From an uncultured Oscillibacter sp. (GTDB lineage Bacteria > Bacillota > Clostridia > Oscillospirales > Oscillospiraceae): 55,156 nt of DNA. Under the pieces are notes generated by a model that worked only from the letters and a program-made list of their open reading frames with translations, had not been told where the DNA came from and made no database searches. The position numbers were made by a program, and so were the translations under genes. Below are positions 15,546 through 23,240 of the stretch, piece after piece. The DNA is taken from contig NZ_CANTJS010000018.1 of assembly GCF_947654275.1 (NCBI RefSeq), positions 1 to 55,156 on the forward strand, in the 5' to 3' direction. Numbering within the stretch: position 1 is the stretch's first letter; each line of letters opens with the position of its first letter.

Positions 15546-16194
15546 AGCGTATTCCTCCCTTTCTCAATTGACAGGTCTCCCGCATTTGGCAGTACGCACA
15601 GCCCCGGATTCGGGCCGCCTGGGGCCGCTCCGACAGACCGATCACCGCCGTGACGGTTTTGACGGGGTTCATCAAAAGACTCTCCGAAACGTGGACGCCC
15701 AGCCGCCGGCCGGCGTCCAGCGCGGCGCAGATGTCCGGCTGGAGCGTCAGGGGCAGATCTCCATAGCCGGGGCTGAACCGGTCCGTCAAAAACAGCTCCG
15801 GAAACCGGGCGGCAATCTCCGCCTCCGCCGCATCGCAGCCCGCCTCTGCCAGAGCGCTGCCGCAGGCGTCCCAAAGGGCGGCCTCCGCCATGTCTCTGGC
15901 CTGGAGGGCCAGCAGCTTCAAATCAAACCGGGCTCCCAGGGTACAGGCCAGCAGCGCCGCCTGGCGGCAGTCCGCCAGCATCCGGGCGGCGGTGCTCCCG
16001 GTGAGCAGCACGCCGGTCCCCGCCAGCAGGAATCCCTCCTCCCGGCGCTCCAGACCGCAGACCCGGTAGGTATAGCGGGGCTGGACCAGACCGGCCAGGG
16101 CCTCTCCGGCCTCACCGGCCCGCCGCCGCAGGTCCTCCGGCGGCTCCGGTATCCCCAGATAGCGCAGGGCCTCGTCAGCATCAGGCCTCAGCAT
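15529..16194 (-). CDS. Methionine synthase activation-domain protein
   Basis: A 221-residue stand-alone version of the MetH C-terminal activation domain. The SAM-binding signature DRFSPGYGD (about residues 135-143) is present, and ESLLMNPVKTVTAVIGLS lies nearer the C-terminus. It ends with a Cys-rich GCAYCQMRETCQLR tail. It should help reductive methylation of inactive cob(II)alamin on the separate MetH. It is the first gene of the Met T-box operon and overlaps metH by 17 nt. ATG 16194 follows AAGGGGGAAG. Confidence 0.9.
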   Translation of the reverse strand: MLRPDADEALRYLGIPEPPEDLRRRAGEAGEALAGLVQPRYTYRVCGLERREEGFLLAGTGVLLTGSTAARMLADCRQAALLACTLGARFDLKLLALQARDMAEAALWDACGSALAEAGCDAAEAEIAARFPELFLTDRFSPGYGDLPLTLQPDICAALDAGRRLGVHVSESLLMNPVKTVTAVIGLSERPQAARIRGCAYCQMRETCQLRKGGIRCGTEN

Positions 16195-16312
16195 ATCTCT
16201 TCCCCCTTACAATTTAATGTCGCCTGTCCCGGCAAAGGGCCAGGGCTCCAATCACTTCTTCCGAAAACGGCAGCCCCGGCAGTCCATGAAAATCAGCGGG
16301 CCGCCAGAAGCC

Positions 16313-16686
16313 AAAAAAAACGCCTTCTGTAAAACAGAAGACGAGCGTCAAACCCGTGGTACCACTTCTTTTCGTCCCGCCGTCCCGGCAGGGCCTCTCC
16401 CGGATCTCCTGTGCTCCTCCCTGTGCTTCGCGCCCTCAGCTTCCGAGGCACAGACCGGAAAAACGCGAAACAAAAAAACACAAAAACAAAAAAGCACAAA
16501 AAATCCTCCGCTGTAACGGGCGGTCCCGTCGCGCCCTGACCTCCCGCCGCGCAGGCGGAACCGCTGGGGCGCGCCGCTCCGGAGCCATGTTCCCCCGGCT
16601 CCGTTCCCGCCTCCTTTCCAGCTTCCGGAGGCTCTCTGTGGGTGAAAACCAGGGTACTCTTTCCTTCATAGCGCTTCACAAAGCCG
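16313..16686 (-). ncRNA. T-box leader, predicted methionine-tRNA sensing
   Basis: On the minus strand the leader contains, in order: AGAGTACCC and AGAGAGCC stem I elements; a specifier loop with GAACATGGCTCCGGAG in which ATG (16586-16588) is the predicted specifier codon; the T-box core AGTGGTACCACGGG (16353-16366); and a terminator CTTCTGTTTTACAGAAG followed by eight U. Uncharged tRNA-Met would favour read-through into the B12-dependent methionine synthase operon. A long U-rich linker (about 16450-16510) lies between stem I and the T-box core. Confidence 0.88.
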
Positions 16687-16687
16687 T

Positions 16688-16717
16688 ATTATAGAACAGC
16701 TCTCCCCCAAATGTCAA
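16688..16717 (-). promoter_or_regulatory. Promoter of the methionine operon
   Basis: On the minus strand TTGACA (16712-16717) and TATAAT (16688-16693) are both perfect, with an 18-bp spacer, directly ahead of the T-box leader. Confidence 0.88.
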
Positions 16718-16799
16718 CTGTGAAATCGAAGGAGGCCATGAAAAGCGGCCCGCGTTTTGCAGCGGAAGAGACGCCCCGGAAGCTCCCTCCGGGCGCCAA

Positions 16800-17001
16800 T
16801 CTGTATATTCATTTTAATATTCATTTCTCGTTGGTGGATTTCCACAATAAACCGGTGTTTGTTCCGCTTTATACCCGTCATTTTTGGTTTTCCCGAGAAA
16901 AAAGGCAAATAATTATTCACTTTTTCCTGGAAAAGTATTGACAAAGCGGAACGGTCGTGGTAAGGTATCCGCAAGCTTGAAGAGGAAATCCTTTCCTCTT
17001 C
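16800..17001 (+). promoter_or_regulatory. Promoter region of amino-acid ABC transporter, possible ArgR boxes
   Basis: TTGACA (16938-16943) with a weak -10 TAAGGT (16961-16966) at 17 bp. Just upstream, CAAATAATTATTCA (16906-16919; TGAATAATTATTTG on the other strand) resembles an arginine-repressor ARG box, and ATTCATTTTAATATTCAT (16808-16825) looks like a second degenerate site. A perfect 10-bp inverted repeat (GAAGAGGAAA, loop TCC, 16979-17001) sits in the early transcript. The promoter is fairly clear; the repressor assignment is tentative. Confidence 0.45.
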
Positions 17002-17051
17002 CACAGCGTGCCGAATCTAAAAAAATCTGATTGGAAAAGGAAGTTTTGAAG

Positions 17052-17915
17052 ATGAAAAAGTTTCTGACCTGCCTGCTGGCGCTGGCAATGGTCCTCTCCC
17101 TGGCCGCCTGCGGCGGCAAGGACAGCGGCTCCGGCAATGATGCCGGGACCACGCCTCCCGCCTCCTCCGACGCCGGTTCCGGCGATGCCGCCGGGGATTC
17201 CGGCAGCGCCTCCTTCACCACCGTGGAAGAGGGCAAACTCCATATGTCCACCAACGCCGCCTTCCCTCCCTATGAGATGACCACCGACGCCGGCGGCTTC
17301 GAGGGCATCGACGTGGAGGTGGCGGACGCCATCGCCAGGAAGCTGGGATTGGAATTGGTGGTGGACGACATGGGCTTTGACGCGGCCCTCACCGCCGTCC
17401 AGACCGGACAGAGCGACATCGCCATGGCGGGCATCACCGTCACAGACGACCGGCTGGAGGTCATGGATTTCTCCGACAGCTACGCCACCGGCGTTCAGGT
17501 GGTCATCGTCCAAAAGGACTCCCCTGCCGTCCAGTCCATTGACGACCTGGCCAGCGCCGCGATGATCGGCACTCAGAAGGCCACCACCGGTTATATCTAC
17601 TGCTCCGACTCCCCGGAGAACGGCGGCTACGGCGAGGACCATGTCACCGCCTACGATACCGGCGCCCTGGCGGTCATGGCCCTGGTCAACGGCCAGGTGG
17701 ACGCGGTGGTCATCGACAACGAGCCCGCCAAGGCTTTTGTGGCGGAGAATCCCAGCCTGGAGATTCTGGACACCGAGTTCGCCGTGGAGGACTACGCCAT
17801 CGGCTTTGCCAAGGGCAACACCGCCCTGCTGGAGGCCGTCAACGCCGCCATGGCCGAGCTGAAAGCTGACGGCACCTTCCAGGACATCGTGGACAAGTAT
17901 ATCGTCGCTGAATAA
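17052..17915 (+). CDS. Amino-acid ABC transporter substrate-binding lipoprotein
   Basis: A 287-residue family 3 solute-binding protein. A lipoprotein signal peptide ends in LSLAACGG, giving the lipidated Cys near residue 20. A Ser/Gly/Asp-rich linker follows, and then the binding domain from about residue 60 (TNAAFPPYEMTTD; GIDVEVADAIARKLGLEL; DIAMAGITVTDDR), typical of polar amino-acid binders. ATG 17052 is preferred over a TTG seven codons upstream. A terminator between this gene and the permease probably keeps the binding protein more abundant than the membrane parts. The exact substrate (for example arginine, glutamine or cystine) cannot be told. Confidence 0.92.
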   Translation: MKKFLTCLLALAMVLSLAACGGKDSGSGNDAGTTPPASSDAGSGDAAGDSGSASFTTVEEGKLHMSTNAAFPPYEMTTDAGGFEGIDVEVADAIARKLGLELVVDDMGFDAALTAVQTGQSDIAMAGITVTDDRLEVMDFSDSYATGVQVVIVQKDSPAVQSIDDLASAAMIGTQKATTGYIYCSDSPENGGYGEDHVTAYDTGALAVMALVNGQVDAVVIDNEPAKAFVAENPSLEILDTEFAVEDYAIGFAKGNTALLEAVNAAMAELKADGTFQDIVDKYIVAE

Positions 17916-17930
17916 GCTACTCCCTGAGAA

Positions 17931-17957
17931 GGGCGGCCTTCCAGGCCGCCCTTTTTT
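17931..17957 (+). terminator. Intercistronic terminator/attenuator within ABC operon
   Basis: GGGCGGCC (17931-17938) and GGCCGCCC (17944-17951) are followed by six T. It lies between the binding-protein and permease genes, where partial termination adjusts stoichiometry. Confidence 0.85.
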
Positions 17958-18002
17958 CCCGGTTCCGTGCTCAAATGATTCAGAAAGAGAAAGGAGGCCC
18001 CC

Positions 18003-18734
18003 ATGTTCCAATCCTTTGAGAACTGGAGGGACCTGATCGGTCCCCGGCTGTACAGGGCCTTTATCGAAGGCGACCGCTGGAAGCTCTACCTTCAGGGTCT
18101 GGGGACAACCCTGGAGCTGACGGTGATCGCACTGATTTTCGGCGTGCTGCTGGGCCTGATTGTGGCCGTCGTCCGCTCTGCCCATGACCAGCAGCGCATC
18201 GGACGGAGAAACCCCGTGCTGAGCATTCTGAACGTCCTCTGCCAGATTTACACCACCGTCATCCGGGGCACCCCCATGCTGGTGCAGCTGTTCATCTGGA
18301 CCTTCGTCATCTTCCCCTCCCAGCGCAACAAGGTTCTGGTGGCCTTTATCGGCCTGGGCGTCAACTCCGGGGCATATGTGGCCGAAATTATACGGGGCGG
18401 CCTCATGAGCGTGGACGCCGGTCAGTCTGAGGCGGGCCGGTCCCTGGGCCTCAATTATTTCGACACCATGCGCTTCATCATCATTCCCCAGGCCTTCAAG
18501 GCCATTCTCCCCTCTCTGGGCAACGAGTTCATCACCCTGTTCAAAGACACCTCCCTGGCCCAGGCCATCGGCGGCGCGGAAATGCTCTACTACGCCAGCA
18601 CCATCGGCGGCCGGACCTTCGACTACATGCCCCCGCTTCTGGGCATCGCCGCCATGTACTTAGCCGTTGTCATCGTCTTCACCTGGCTCCAGGGAAAACT
18701 GGAAAGGAGGCTGCGGGAAAGTGATCGACGTTAA
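18003..18734 (+). CDS. Amino-acid ABC transporter permease
   Basis: A 243-residue HisM/GlnP-type permease with about five membrane helices. The N-terminal [20 protein letters not shown] and the cytoplasmic [22 protein letters not shown] coupling motif (EAA loop) are clear. It works as a dimer with the following ATPase. Start ATG 18003 with AAAGGAGG six bases upstream; its 3' end overlaps the ATPase gene by 14 nt. Confidence 0.95.
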   Translation: MFQSFENWRDLIGPRLYRAFIEGDRWKLYLQGLGTTLELTVIALIFGVLLGLIVAVVRSAHDQQRIGRRNPVLSILNVLCQIYTTVIRGTPMLVQLFIWTFVIFPSQRNKVLVAFIGLGVNSGAYVAEIIRGGLMSVDAGQSEAGRSLGLNYFDTMRFIIIPQAFKAILPSLGNEFITLFKDTSLAQAIGGAEMLYYASTIGGRTFDYMPPLLGIAAMYLAVVIVFTWLQGKLERRLRESDRR

Positions 18735-19443
18735 GAACCTGTACAAATCCTTTGGGGATCACCTGGTGCTGGACAACATCAGCGAACACATCTTCCCCGG
18801 GGAAAAAGTGGTCATCATCGGGCCCTCCGGCTCCGGCAAGTCCACCTTCCTCCGCTGCCTGAACCTGCTGGAGACCCCTACCGGCGGCTCCATCACCTTC
18901 CAGGGCACGGAGATCACCGACCCCAAGGTGAAAATCGACCAGATTCGCCAGCAGATGGGCATGGTGTTCCAGCACTTCAACCTGTTTCCCAACATGACCA
19001 TTCAGAAGAACATCACCCTGGCCCCGGTCCGCACCGGGCTGATGAAGCAGGAGGAGGCGGACCAGACCGCCAAGGCCCTGCTCCACCGGGTGGGGCTGGA
19101 GGACAAGGCCGAAGCCTATCCCAATCAGCTCTCCGGCGGGCAGAAGCAGCGCATTGCCATTGTCCGGGCCCTGGCCATGAAGCCCAAGGTCATGCTCTTC
19201 GACGAGCCCACCTCCGCCCTGGACCCCGAGATGGTGGGCGAGGTGCTGGACGTCATGAAGGAGCTGGCCCGGGAGGGCATGACCATGGCGGTGGTCACCC
19301 ACGAAATGGGCTTCGCCCGGGAGGTGGGCAGCCGGGTGCTGTTTATGGACGGCGGCCACATCATCGAGCAGAATGAACCCGCTGAATTCTTCACCCATCC
19401 CAAAAGTGAACGGCTGAAATCCTTCCTGGAAAAGGTTCTTTAG
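18721..19443 (+). CDS. Amino-acid ABC transporter ATP-binding protein (GlnQ/HisP family)
   Basis: A 240-residue ATPase with Walker [10 protein letters not shown] (about residues 35-43), Q loop [13 protein letters not shown], signature LSGGQKQR, Walker [15 protein letters not shown] and H loop [12 protein letters not shown] at 18721 is chosen because AAAGGAGG lies ten bases before it and the protein then starts [12 protein letters not shown], the usual family start. Its stop codon TAG directly touches the repeat element at 19443. Confidence 0.95.
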   Translation: MIDVKNLYKSFGDHLVLDNISEHIFPGEKVVIIGPSGSGKSTFLRCLNLLETPTGGSITFQGTEITDPKVKIDQIRQQMGMVFQHFNLFPNMTIQKNITLAPVRTGLMKQEEADQTAKALLHRVGLEDKAEAYPNQLSGGQKQRIAIVRALAMKPKVMLFDEPTSALDPEMVGEVLDVMKELAREGMTMAVVTHEMGFAREVGSRVLFMDGGHIIEQNEPAEFFTHPKSERLKSFLEKVL

Positions 19444-19608
19444 AAGCTGTATTCATAACCGGGGATGCCGGATGGACGGGGATTTTCCCCGTCAGACAAG
19501 GAGATCGTTCGCGCCCGCAGCCATACCGACGTATGGCAAGGGAAAGCGGCGCAGTATGACAGGAAAAAACCGCTCAGACGGCGTTCAGCGATTGTGAATA
19601 CAGGCTCC
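19443..19608. repeat. 166-bp inverted-repeat element, family A copy 2
   Basis: The left end GAAGCTGTATTCATAACC (19443-19460) and right end (about 19591-19608, ATTGTGAATACAGGCTCC) are inverted copies, and the interior aligns along its length with 7293-7459 (for example CGCGCCCGCAGCCATAC in both). The first base overlaps the stop codon of the ATPase gene. No coding content. Confidence 0.75.
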
Positions 19609-19888
19609 CAGCTTCCGGCCCGGCGGCGTTCCCACAGCGTGGACGCCGCCGGGTTTCCCTTTTCTCCGGCCCGCAGTTCATGTCCTCCTCGCGGCCGGTT
19701 CCCCATGACCGAGCCCGGTCCCTTCCGCCGGGCTCCCGGGGTCCGGCGCTTGTAAATTTCCATCATTTTCTGCGATTTGCGTTACCGTTTTGTTACCCTT
19801 TTGTTTTCTCCGCCCCAGGTCTTTCCAGTCATATCCTGTCCAAAACCGTCAAAAGTGGGGAACATCCCCCGTCCGGAGCCCAAATTAC
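19609..19888. other. Non-coding stretch before the wall-protein promoter
   Basis: 280 bp without a supportable gene or RNA. Short GC-rich inverted repeats occur around 19700-19745. Nothing else was recognised. Confidence 0.4.
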
Positions 19889-20093
19889 TTGACAAAAGTG
19901 GGAGTCGGGTGTATACTGTGGACAGTTTTCAGGATGGTAACAAAAGTTACAAGTCGTTCGTTCCGCCTTCGGTCCGCTCTGTGGAGCACCCGGCGGAACC
20001 GGCGCGCCATCCTCCCCTGCCCCCTTAAAAGAGCGGGCATGGGGAATCTGAACACCCGGGGGTCTGTTCACACAGCGCCCCCGCCAGGAGGTT
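19889..20093 (+). promoter_or_regulatory. Promoter and long structured leader of the G5/3D protein gene
   Basis: TTGACA (19889-19894) and TATACT (19912-19917) with a 17-bp spacer form a strong promoter. The transcript then has about 170 nt of leader with GTAAC/GTTAC inverted repeats near 19936 and a GGGGG...CCCCC hairpin (about 20058-20082) just before the ribosome-binding site. The length and structure suggest RNA-level control. Cyclic-di-AMP riboswitches often control genes of this kind, but I could not recognise that consensus here. Confidence 0.6.
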
Positions 20094-21185
20094 ATGGTTT
20101 TGAACACATATACGCAGACATATGAGAGGCGCCCGAATGAGCTCTGGCGGCGCTGCCGGACGATGCTGTTTTCCTTTGCCGTGGTGATTGTCACCAGTCT
20201 GGCCGCCACCGGCTGGGCCGACTCCCTGTATATCATCACAGGGACGGAGGACGGCGCCATCATTCTGGACCAGGACCGCGAGGAAAAGCCCGACATTTCC
20301 TCTCAGCTGATTTCCCTGTCCAACGGCAGCCGGGGCTATGACATCACCCTGGCAGAGGACACCCCCGTCACCATCCGCCACGAGGGGGAGACCCGGACCC
20401 TGCTGTCCCGCCGGGAGAGCGTCACCACCCTGCTGGGCCGTCTCCGTCTGACCCCGGGGCCTTTGGAAATGGTAGGCGTCAATCTCTCCGCCTCCGGCGT
20501 GGAGCTGACGGTCTCCTCCGACATCGCCTATTATGAGCACGTGACGGAGAAGGTCACCCGGGAAACCGTCCGGGTCCCCAATCCCAAGCTCCCTGAGGGC
20601 ACGGAGCAGGTGACGGACGAGGGGGCCGACGGCGTCCGCTCCTCGGTCTACGAGGTCACCTGGTCCAACGGCCAGGAGCTTTCCCGCCAGTTCGTGGAGC
20701 AGCTGGACACCACCGCCCGGGACCGGGTAGTGGAATACGGCACCGCCAAGCCCGCCCCCGCTCCCGGCTCTTCTTCCTCCGGCGAGTCCGGCTCCTCCGG
20801 CGCTGTGGTGAACTCCGTCAGCGCCATCGCCCGGAAAGAGGAAAACGCCGACGGCAGCGGCACCCTCTATCTGAAGGACGGCACGGTACTGAACTACTCC
20901 GGCGTCCGCTCCATGACCGCCACGGCCTACACCGCCGGTCACGGCGGCGTGGGCACCCGCACCGCCTCCGGCACCGCCGTCCATGTGGGCACCGTGGCTG
21001 TGGACAAAAGCGTCATCCCCCTGGGCACCCGGATGTATATTGTGGCCGACGGCGGCATTGTCTACGGTCTGGCCGTAGCCGAGGATACCGGCGTTCGGGG
21101 CAACAAGGTCGACCTGTACTACGACACCTACAACGAATGCATCCAGTTCGGCCGCAGAGGCTGCACGGTCTATATCCTGGTCTGA
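20094..21185 (+). CDS. Secreted wall-associated protein with G5 and 3D domains (YabE/Rpf-like)
   Basis: A 363-residue protein. A signal or anchor helix lies at about residues 23-42. A DUF348-like/G5 region (about 75-225, with VTEKVTRETVRVPNPKLPEG) is followed by a Ser/Gly linker. The C-terminal 3D domain (about 270-363) has MTATAYTAG, the AVDKSVIPLGTRMYI stretch and the aspartate-containing AEDTGV and VDLYYDT motifs. It is probably a peptidoglycan lytic enzyme or wall remodeller. ATG 20094 lies only 2 bases after AGGAGG; TTG at 20100 has a normal 8-base spacing and may be the true start. Confidence 0.88.
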   Translation: MVLNTYTQTYERRPNELWRRCRTMLFSFAVVIVTSLAATGWADSLYIITGTEDGAIILDQDREEKPDISSQLISLSNGSRGYDITLAEDTPVTIRHEGETRTLLSRRESVTTLLGRLRLTPGPLEMVGVNLSASGVELTVSSDIAYYEHVTEKVTRETVRVPNPKLPEGTEQVTDEGADGVRSSVYEVTWSNGQELSRQFVEQLDTTARDRVVEYGTAKPAPAPGSSSSGESGSSGAVVNSVSAIARKEENADGSGTLYLKDGTVLNYSGVRSMTATAYTAGHGGVGTRTASGTAVHVGTVAVDKSVIPLGTRMYIVADGGIVYGLAVAEDTGVRGNKVDLYYDTYNECIQFGRRGCTVYILV

Positions 21186-21194
21186 CGCACATCC

Positions 21195-21232
21195 GCCTCC
21201 CGGCGAAAGCCGGGAGGCCGTTTCCTTTTTTT
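21195..21232 (+). terminator. Intrinsic terminator
   Basis: GCCTCCCGGC (21195-21204), GAAA loop and GCCGGGAGGC (21209-21218) are followed by a T-rich tail. Confidence 0.88.
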
Positions 21233-21265
21233 GACGCCGGACCCGCCTGAAGCGGAAAAAAACTC

Positions 21266-21294
21266 TTGCGCTCCGAGCCGGAAGCAGATACAAT
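21266..21294 (+). promoter_or_regulatory. Promoter of GntR regulator gene
   Basis: TTGCGC (21266-21271) and TACAAT (21289-21294) with 17-bp spacing. GGTATGACC near 21312 is a small palindrome that could be an autoregulatory site, but this is weak. Confidence 0.65.
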
Positions 21295-21355
21295 ATAGGG
21301 TAGACTTTATTGGTATGACCTATCATTTTTCATTTTTGACTGGGAGGCAAACGGA

Positions 21356-22081
21356 ATGAACAGCCATCCAATCCGAGACAAGGCCATCCGCGCCCAGCTG
21401 CTGTCCGACATGAAGAGCGGCGCGTACGCCGAGGCCTCACGGCTCCCCCGGGAAAGCGTCTTGGCCGTCAAGCTGGGCATCAGCCGCACCCAGCTGCGGG
21501 ATGTGCTGGCCTCCCTGGAGCGGGAGGGCTTCATCACCCGCCGCCACGGCGTGGGCACCATCATCAACCGCCATGTTCTGAATGTCCAGACCCGCATGGA
21601 CATCGAAATCGAGTTTCTGGACATGATTCGTCAAAGCGGCTTCACCCCGGCGGTGGCCTATATCCGAATGTCCGAGGACCTGGCCGACCAGAAAATCGCC
21701 GGTCAGCTCCGCATTCCCCCGGGCACGCCGGTCATCCGGGTGGCCCGGCTCTGCACCGCCGACGGACGGCCCGCCATTTACTGCGAGGACGTACTGGAAA
21801 AGGCCCTGGCCAAGGACGGCTATACCCCTGAGGACCTGAAGCTGCCCATTTTCCACTTCCTCCAGCGCTTCTGCGGCGTCTATCCCTATCTGGATCTGAC
21901 GGACCTGCGGGCGGCGGCGGCAGATTCCGCCTTAGCGGAGATCTTCCAGATCCCTCCCGGCACACCGCTGCTGCAAATGGAGGAAGTGGACTACGACATT
22001 GACGGCAGACCGGTGTTCTGCTCCACAGAATACTTTGCCGACGGCATTTTCCGCCACACGGTTCTGCGTAAAAAACTCTGA
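21356..22081 (+). CDS. GntR-family transcriptional regulator with UTRA effector domain
   Basis: A 241-residue protein. The N-terminal winged helix (about residues 10-75) has LPRESVLAVKLGISRTQLRDVLASL and the wing EGFITRRHGVGTII. The C-terminal UTRA/chorismate-lyase-like ligand domain (about 90-238) has PPGTPVIRVARLCTADGRP and VDYDIDGRPVFCSTEYF. Such proteins repress metabolic genes until a small ligand binds. ATG 21356 follows GGGAGGC. Two immunity-like genes follow, the nearest 30 bp away; whether they are co-regulated is unclear. Confidence 0.92.
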   Translation: MNSHPIRDKAIRAQLLSDMKSGAYAEASRLPRESVLAVKLGISRTQLRDVLASLEREGFITRRHGVGTIINRHVLNVQTRMDIEIEFLDMIRQSGFTPAVAYIRMSEDLADQKIAGQLRIPPGTPVIRVARLCTADGRPAIYCEDVLEKALAKDGYTPEDLKLPIFHFLQRFCGVYPYLDLTDLRAAAADSALAEIFQIPPGTPLLQMEEVDYDIDGRPVFCSTEYFADGIFRHTVLRKKL

Positions 22082-22111
22082 CAACGGACTGAACAGAAAG
22101 GAATGTGACTG

Positions 22112-23233
22112 ATGGAACGCTCCGCTTTAAAGGACTTCAACCCCTATGATACCGGCCTCGACGCCCCCATCCGCGAGCTCCTGTCCGACGACGGAGCCCG
22201 CCCCGCCCGGACCCCCTGCCAACGGGACCAGTTTCTGTCCCTGCTGGCCGGCGTCCCCGCTCTGCGGAAAACCCCCGGCCTTCCCGGTCCGGACAGCTCC
22301 GGCCCCGACTTTTTCACCACCCTGCCCCGCTGCGCCTCCCCCCTGGACGCCGACCTCTGCAGGGCCCATCTGAAGCAGGTCTTCGGCATCTCCGACAAGG
22401 AGAGCCTTCTGGAATTCTGCCAAAAGCAGCTCTGCTGTCACAACAACTATCTGGATTTCGAGGGCTTCTGGGAGGACCGGCCTCCCTTCGACCCCACGCC
22501 CCTGACCAAGGACGGCCCCAGCTTTTTCACCGTGGCCCGGGATTTCTCCGCCCAGTTTTATGAGCTGGTGGGCCACCTGGGCTATCTGGCCTGGGACATC
22601 AGCGAATGCATGGGCCACCTGCGGGCGGGGCTGGCCTGCGGCCTTTTGAACCGGGAGGAGTTCGACGAGCTGGCAGAGCACTGGATCACGGAGGCCCAGG
22701 CCTTCCACAGCTGGGAGGAATTCTCCGCCAGCCTGGTCTGCGGGGCTCTGTACTGGGATTTCCGCCAGGGCGCGGAGCTGCCGGCCCTTCAGGAGAGCGA
22801 AAGCCTCTGGATGCGTCTGGTGTGCACCCTGCTGGCGGACAAGAATGCCTGGGGCGGCGGCCTGTGGTACGCCCCCAAGCGGCGGAAAGACTATCGCCTG
22901 TGGCCCGCGGAAATGAAGATGTATCTCCCCGACTGGGACGGGCCCAACGGCTGCTTTGTCACGGACCGCATTTCCGTGGACGGCTGCAGGGTGGGCTGGT
23001 GCTATCGGGAGGACCCGGAACCGGGCTTCCCGGACAGCGGGTGGCGCTTCTTCTCCGGCGATGAGAGCGAGGACTATATTGCCGACATCAGCCACACGGA
23101 GGTGGCGGACCTGAACAGCGTGTGCAACTTCGACCCTGATGTGGTATCCCTGCTGACGGCTCCCTGCCGCAGCGCCTTTGCACGGGACGAAAACGGGGTT
23201 TTCCAGCCGGAGCCCTTCGACCTTCCGGAGTGA
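22112..23233 (+). CDS. DUF1266 protein with C-terminal DUF2185 (Imm33-like) domain
   Basis: A 373-residue soluble protein. The middle (about residues 135-235) matches the DUF1266 pattern: WDISECMGHLRAGLACGLL followed by EEFDELAEHW and SWEEFSASLVCGALYWDF. The C-terminal part (about 285-355) matches DUF2185, the Imm33 immunity domain: GWRFFSGDESEDYI and LNSVCNFDPDVVSLL. Imm33 domains neutralise polymorphic toxins in family studies, and DUF1266 is found in the same contexts. No toxin is seen nearby. ATG 22112 has AAGGA nine bases upstream. Followed closely by a SMI1/KNR4 gene. Confidence 0.75.
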   Translation: MERSALKDFNPYDTGLDAPIRELLSDDGARPARTPCQRDQFLSLLAGVPALRKTPGLPGPDSSGPDFFTTLPRCASPLDADLCRAHLKQVFGISDKESLLEFCQKQLCCHNNYLDFEGFWEDRPPFDPTPLTKDGPSFFTVARDFSAQFYELVGHLGYLAWDISECMGHLRAGLACGLLNREEFDELAEHWITEAQAFHSWEEFSASLVCGALYWDFRQGAELPALQESESLWMRLVCTLLADKNAWGGGLWYAPKRRKDYRLWPAEMKMYLPDWDGPNGCFVTDRISVDGCRVGWCYREDPEPGFPDSGWRFFSGDESEDYIADISHTEVADLNSVCNFDPDVVSLLTAPCRSAFARDENGVFQPEPFDLPE

Positions 23234-23240
23234 GCCTGTG

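Noticed and set aside
10701..15653. A 1650-codon open frame on the plus strand
   Set aside because: It runs antisense through metH and the methyltransferase/reductase gene and translates to His/Gly/Gln/Arg-rich low-complexity sequence; such frames are a normal by-product of GC-rich third positions.
19443..19608. Insertion sequence remnant with transposase
   Set aside because: No open frame longer than a few dozen codons and no transposase motif; treated as a non-autonomous repeat.
19924..20093. Cyclic-di-AMP (ydaO) riboswitch
   Set aside because: The expected conserved blocks could not be located by eye; kept as an unidentified leader.
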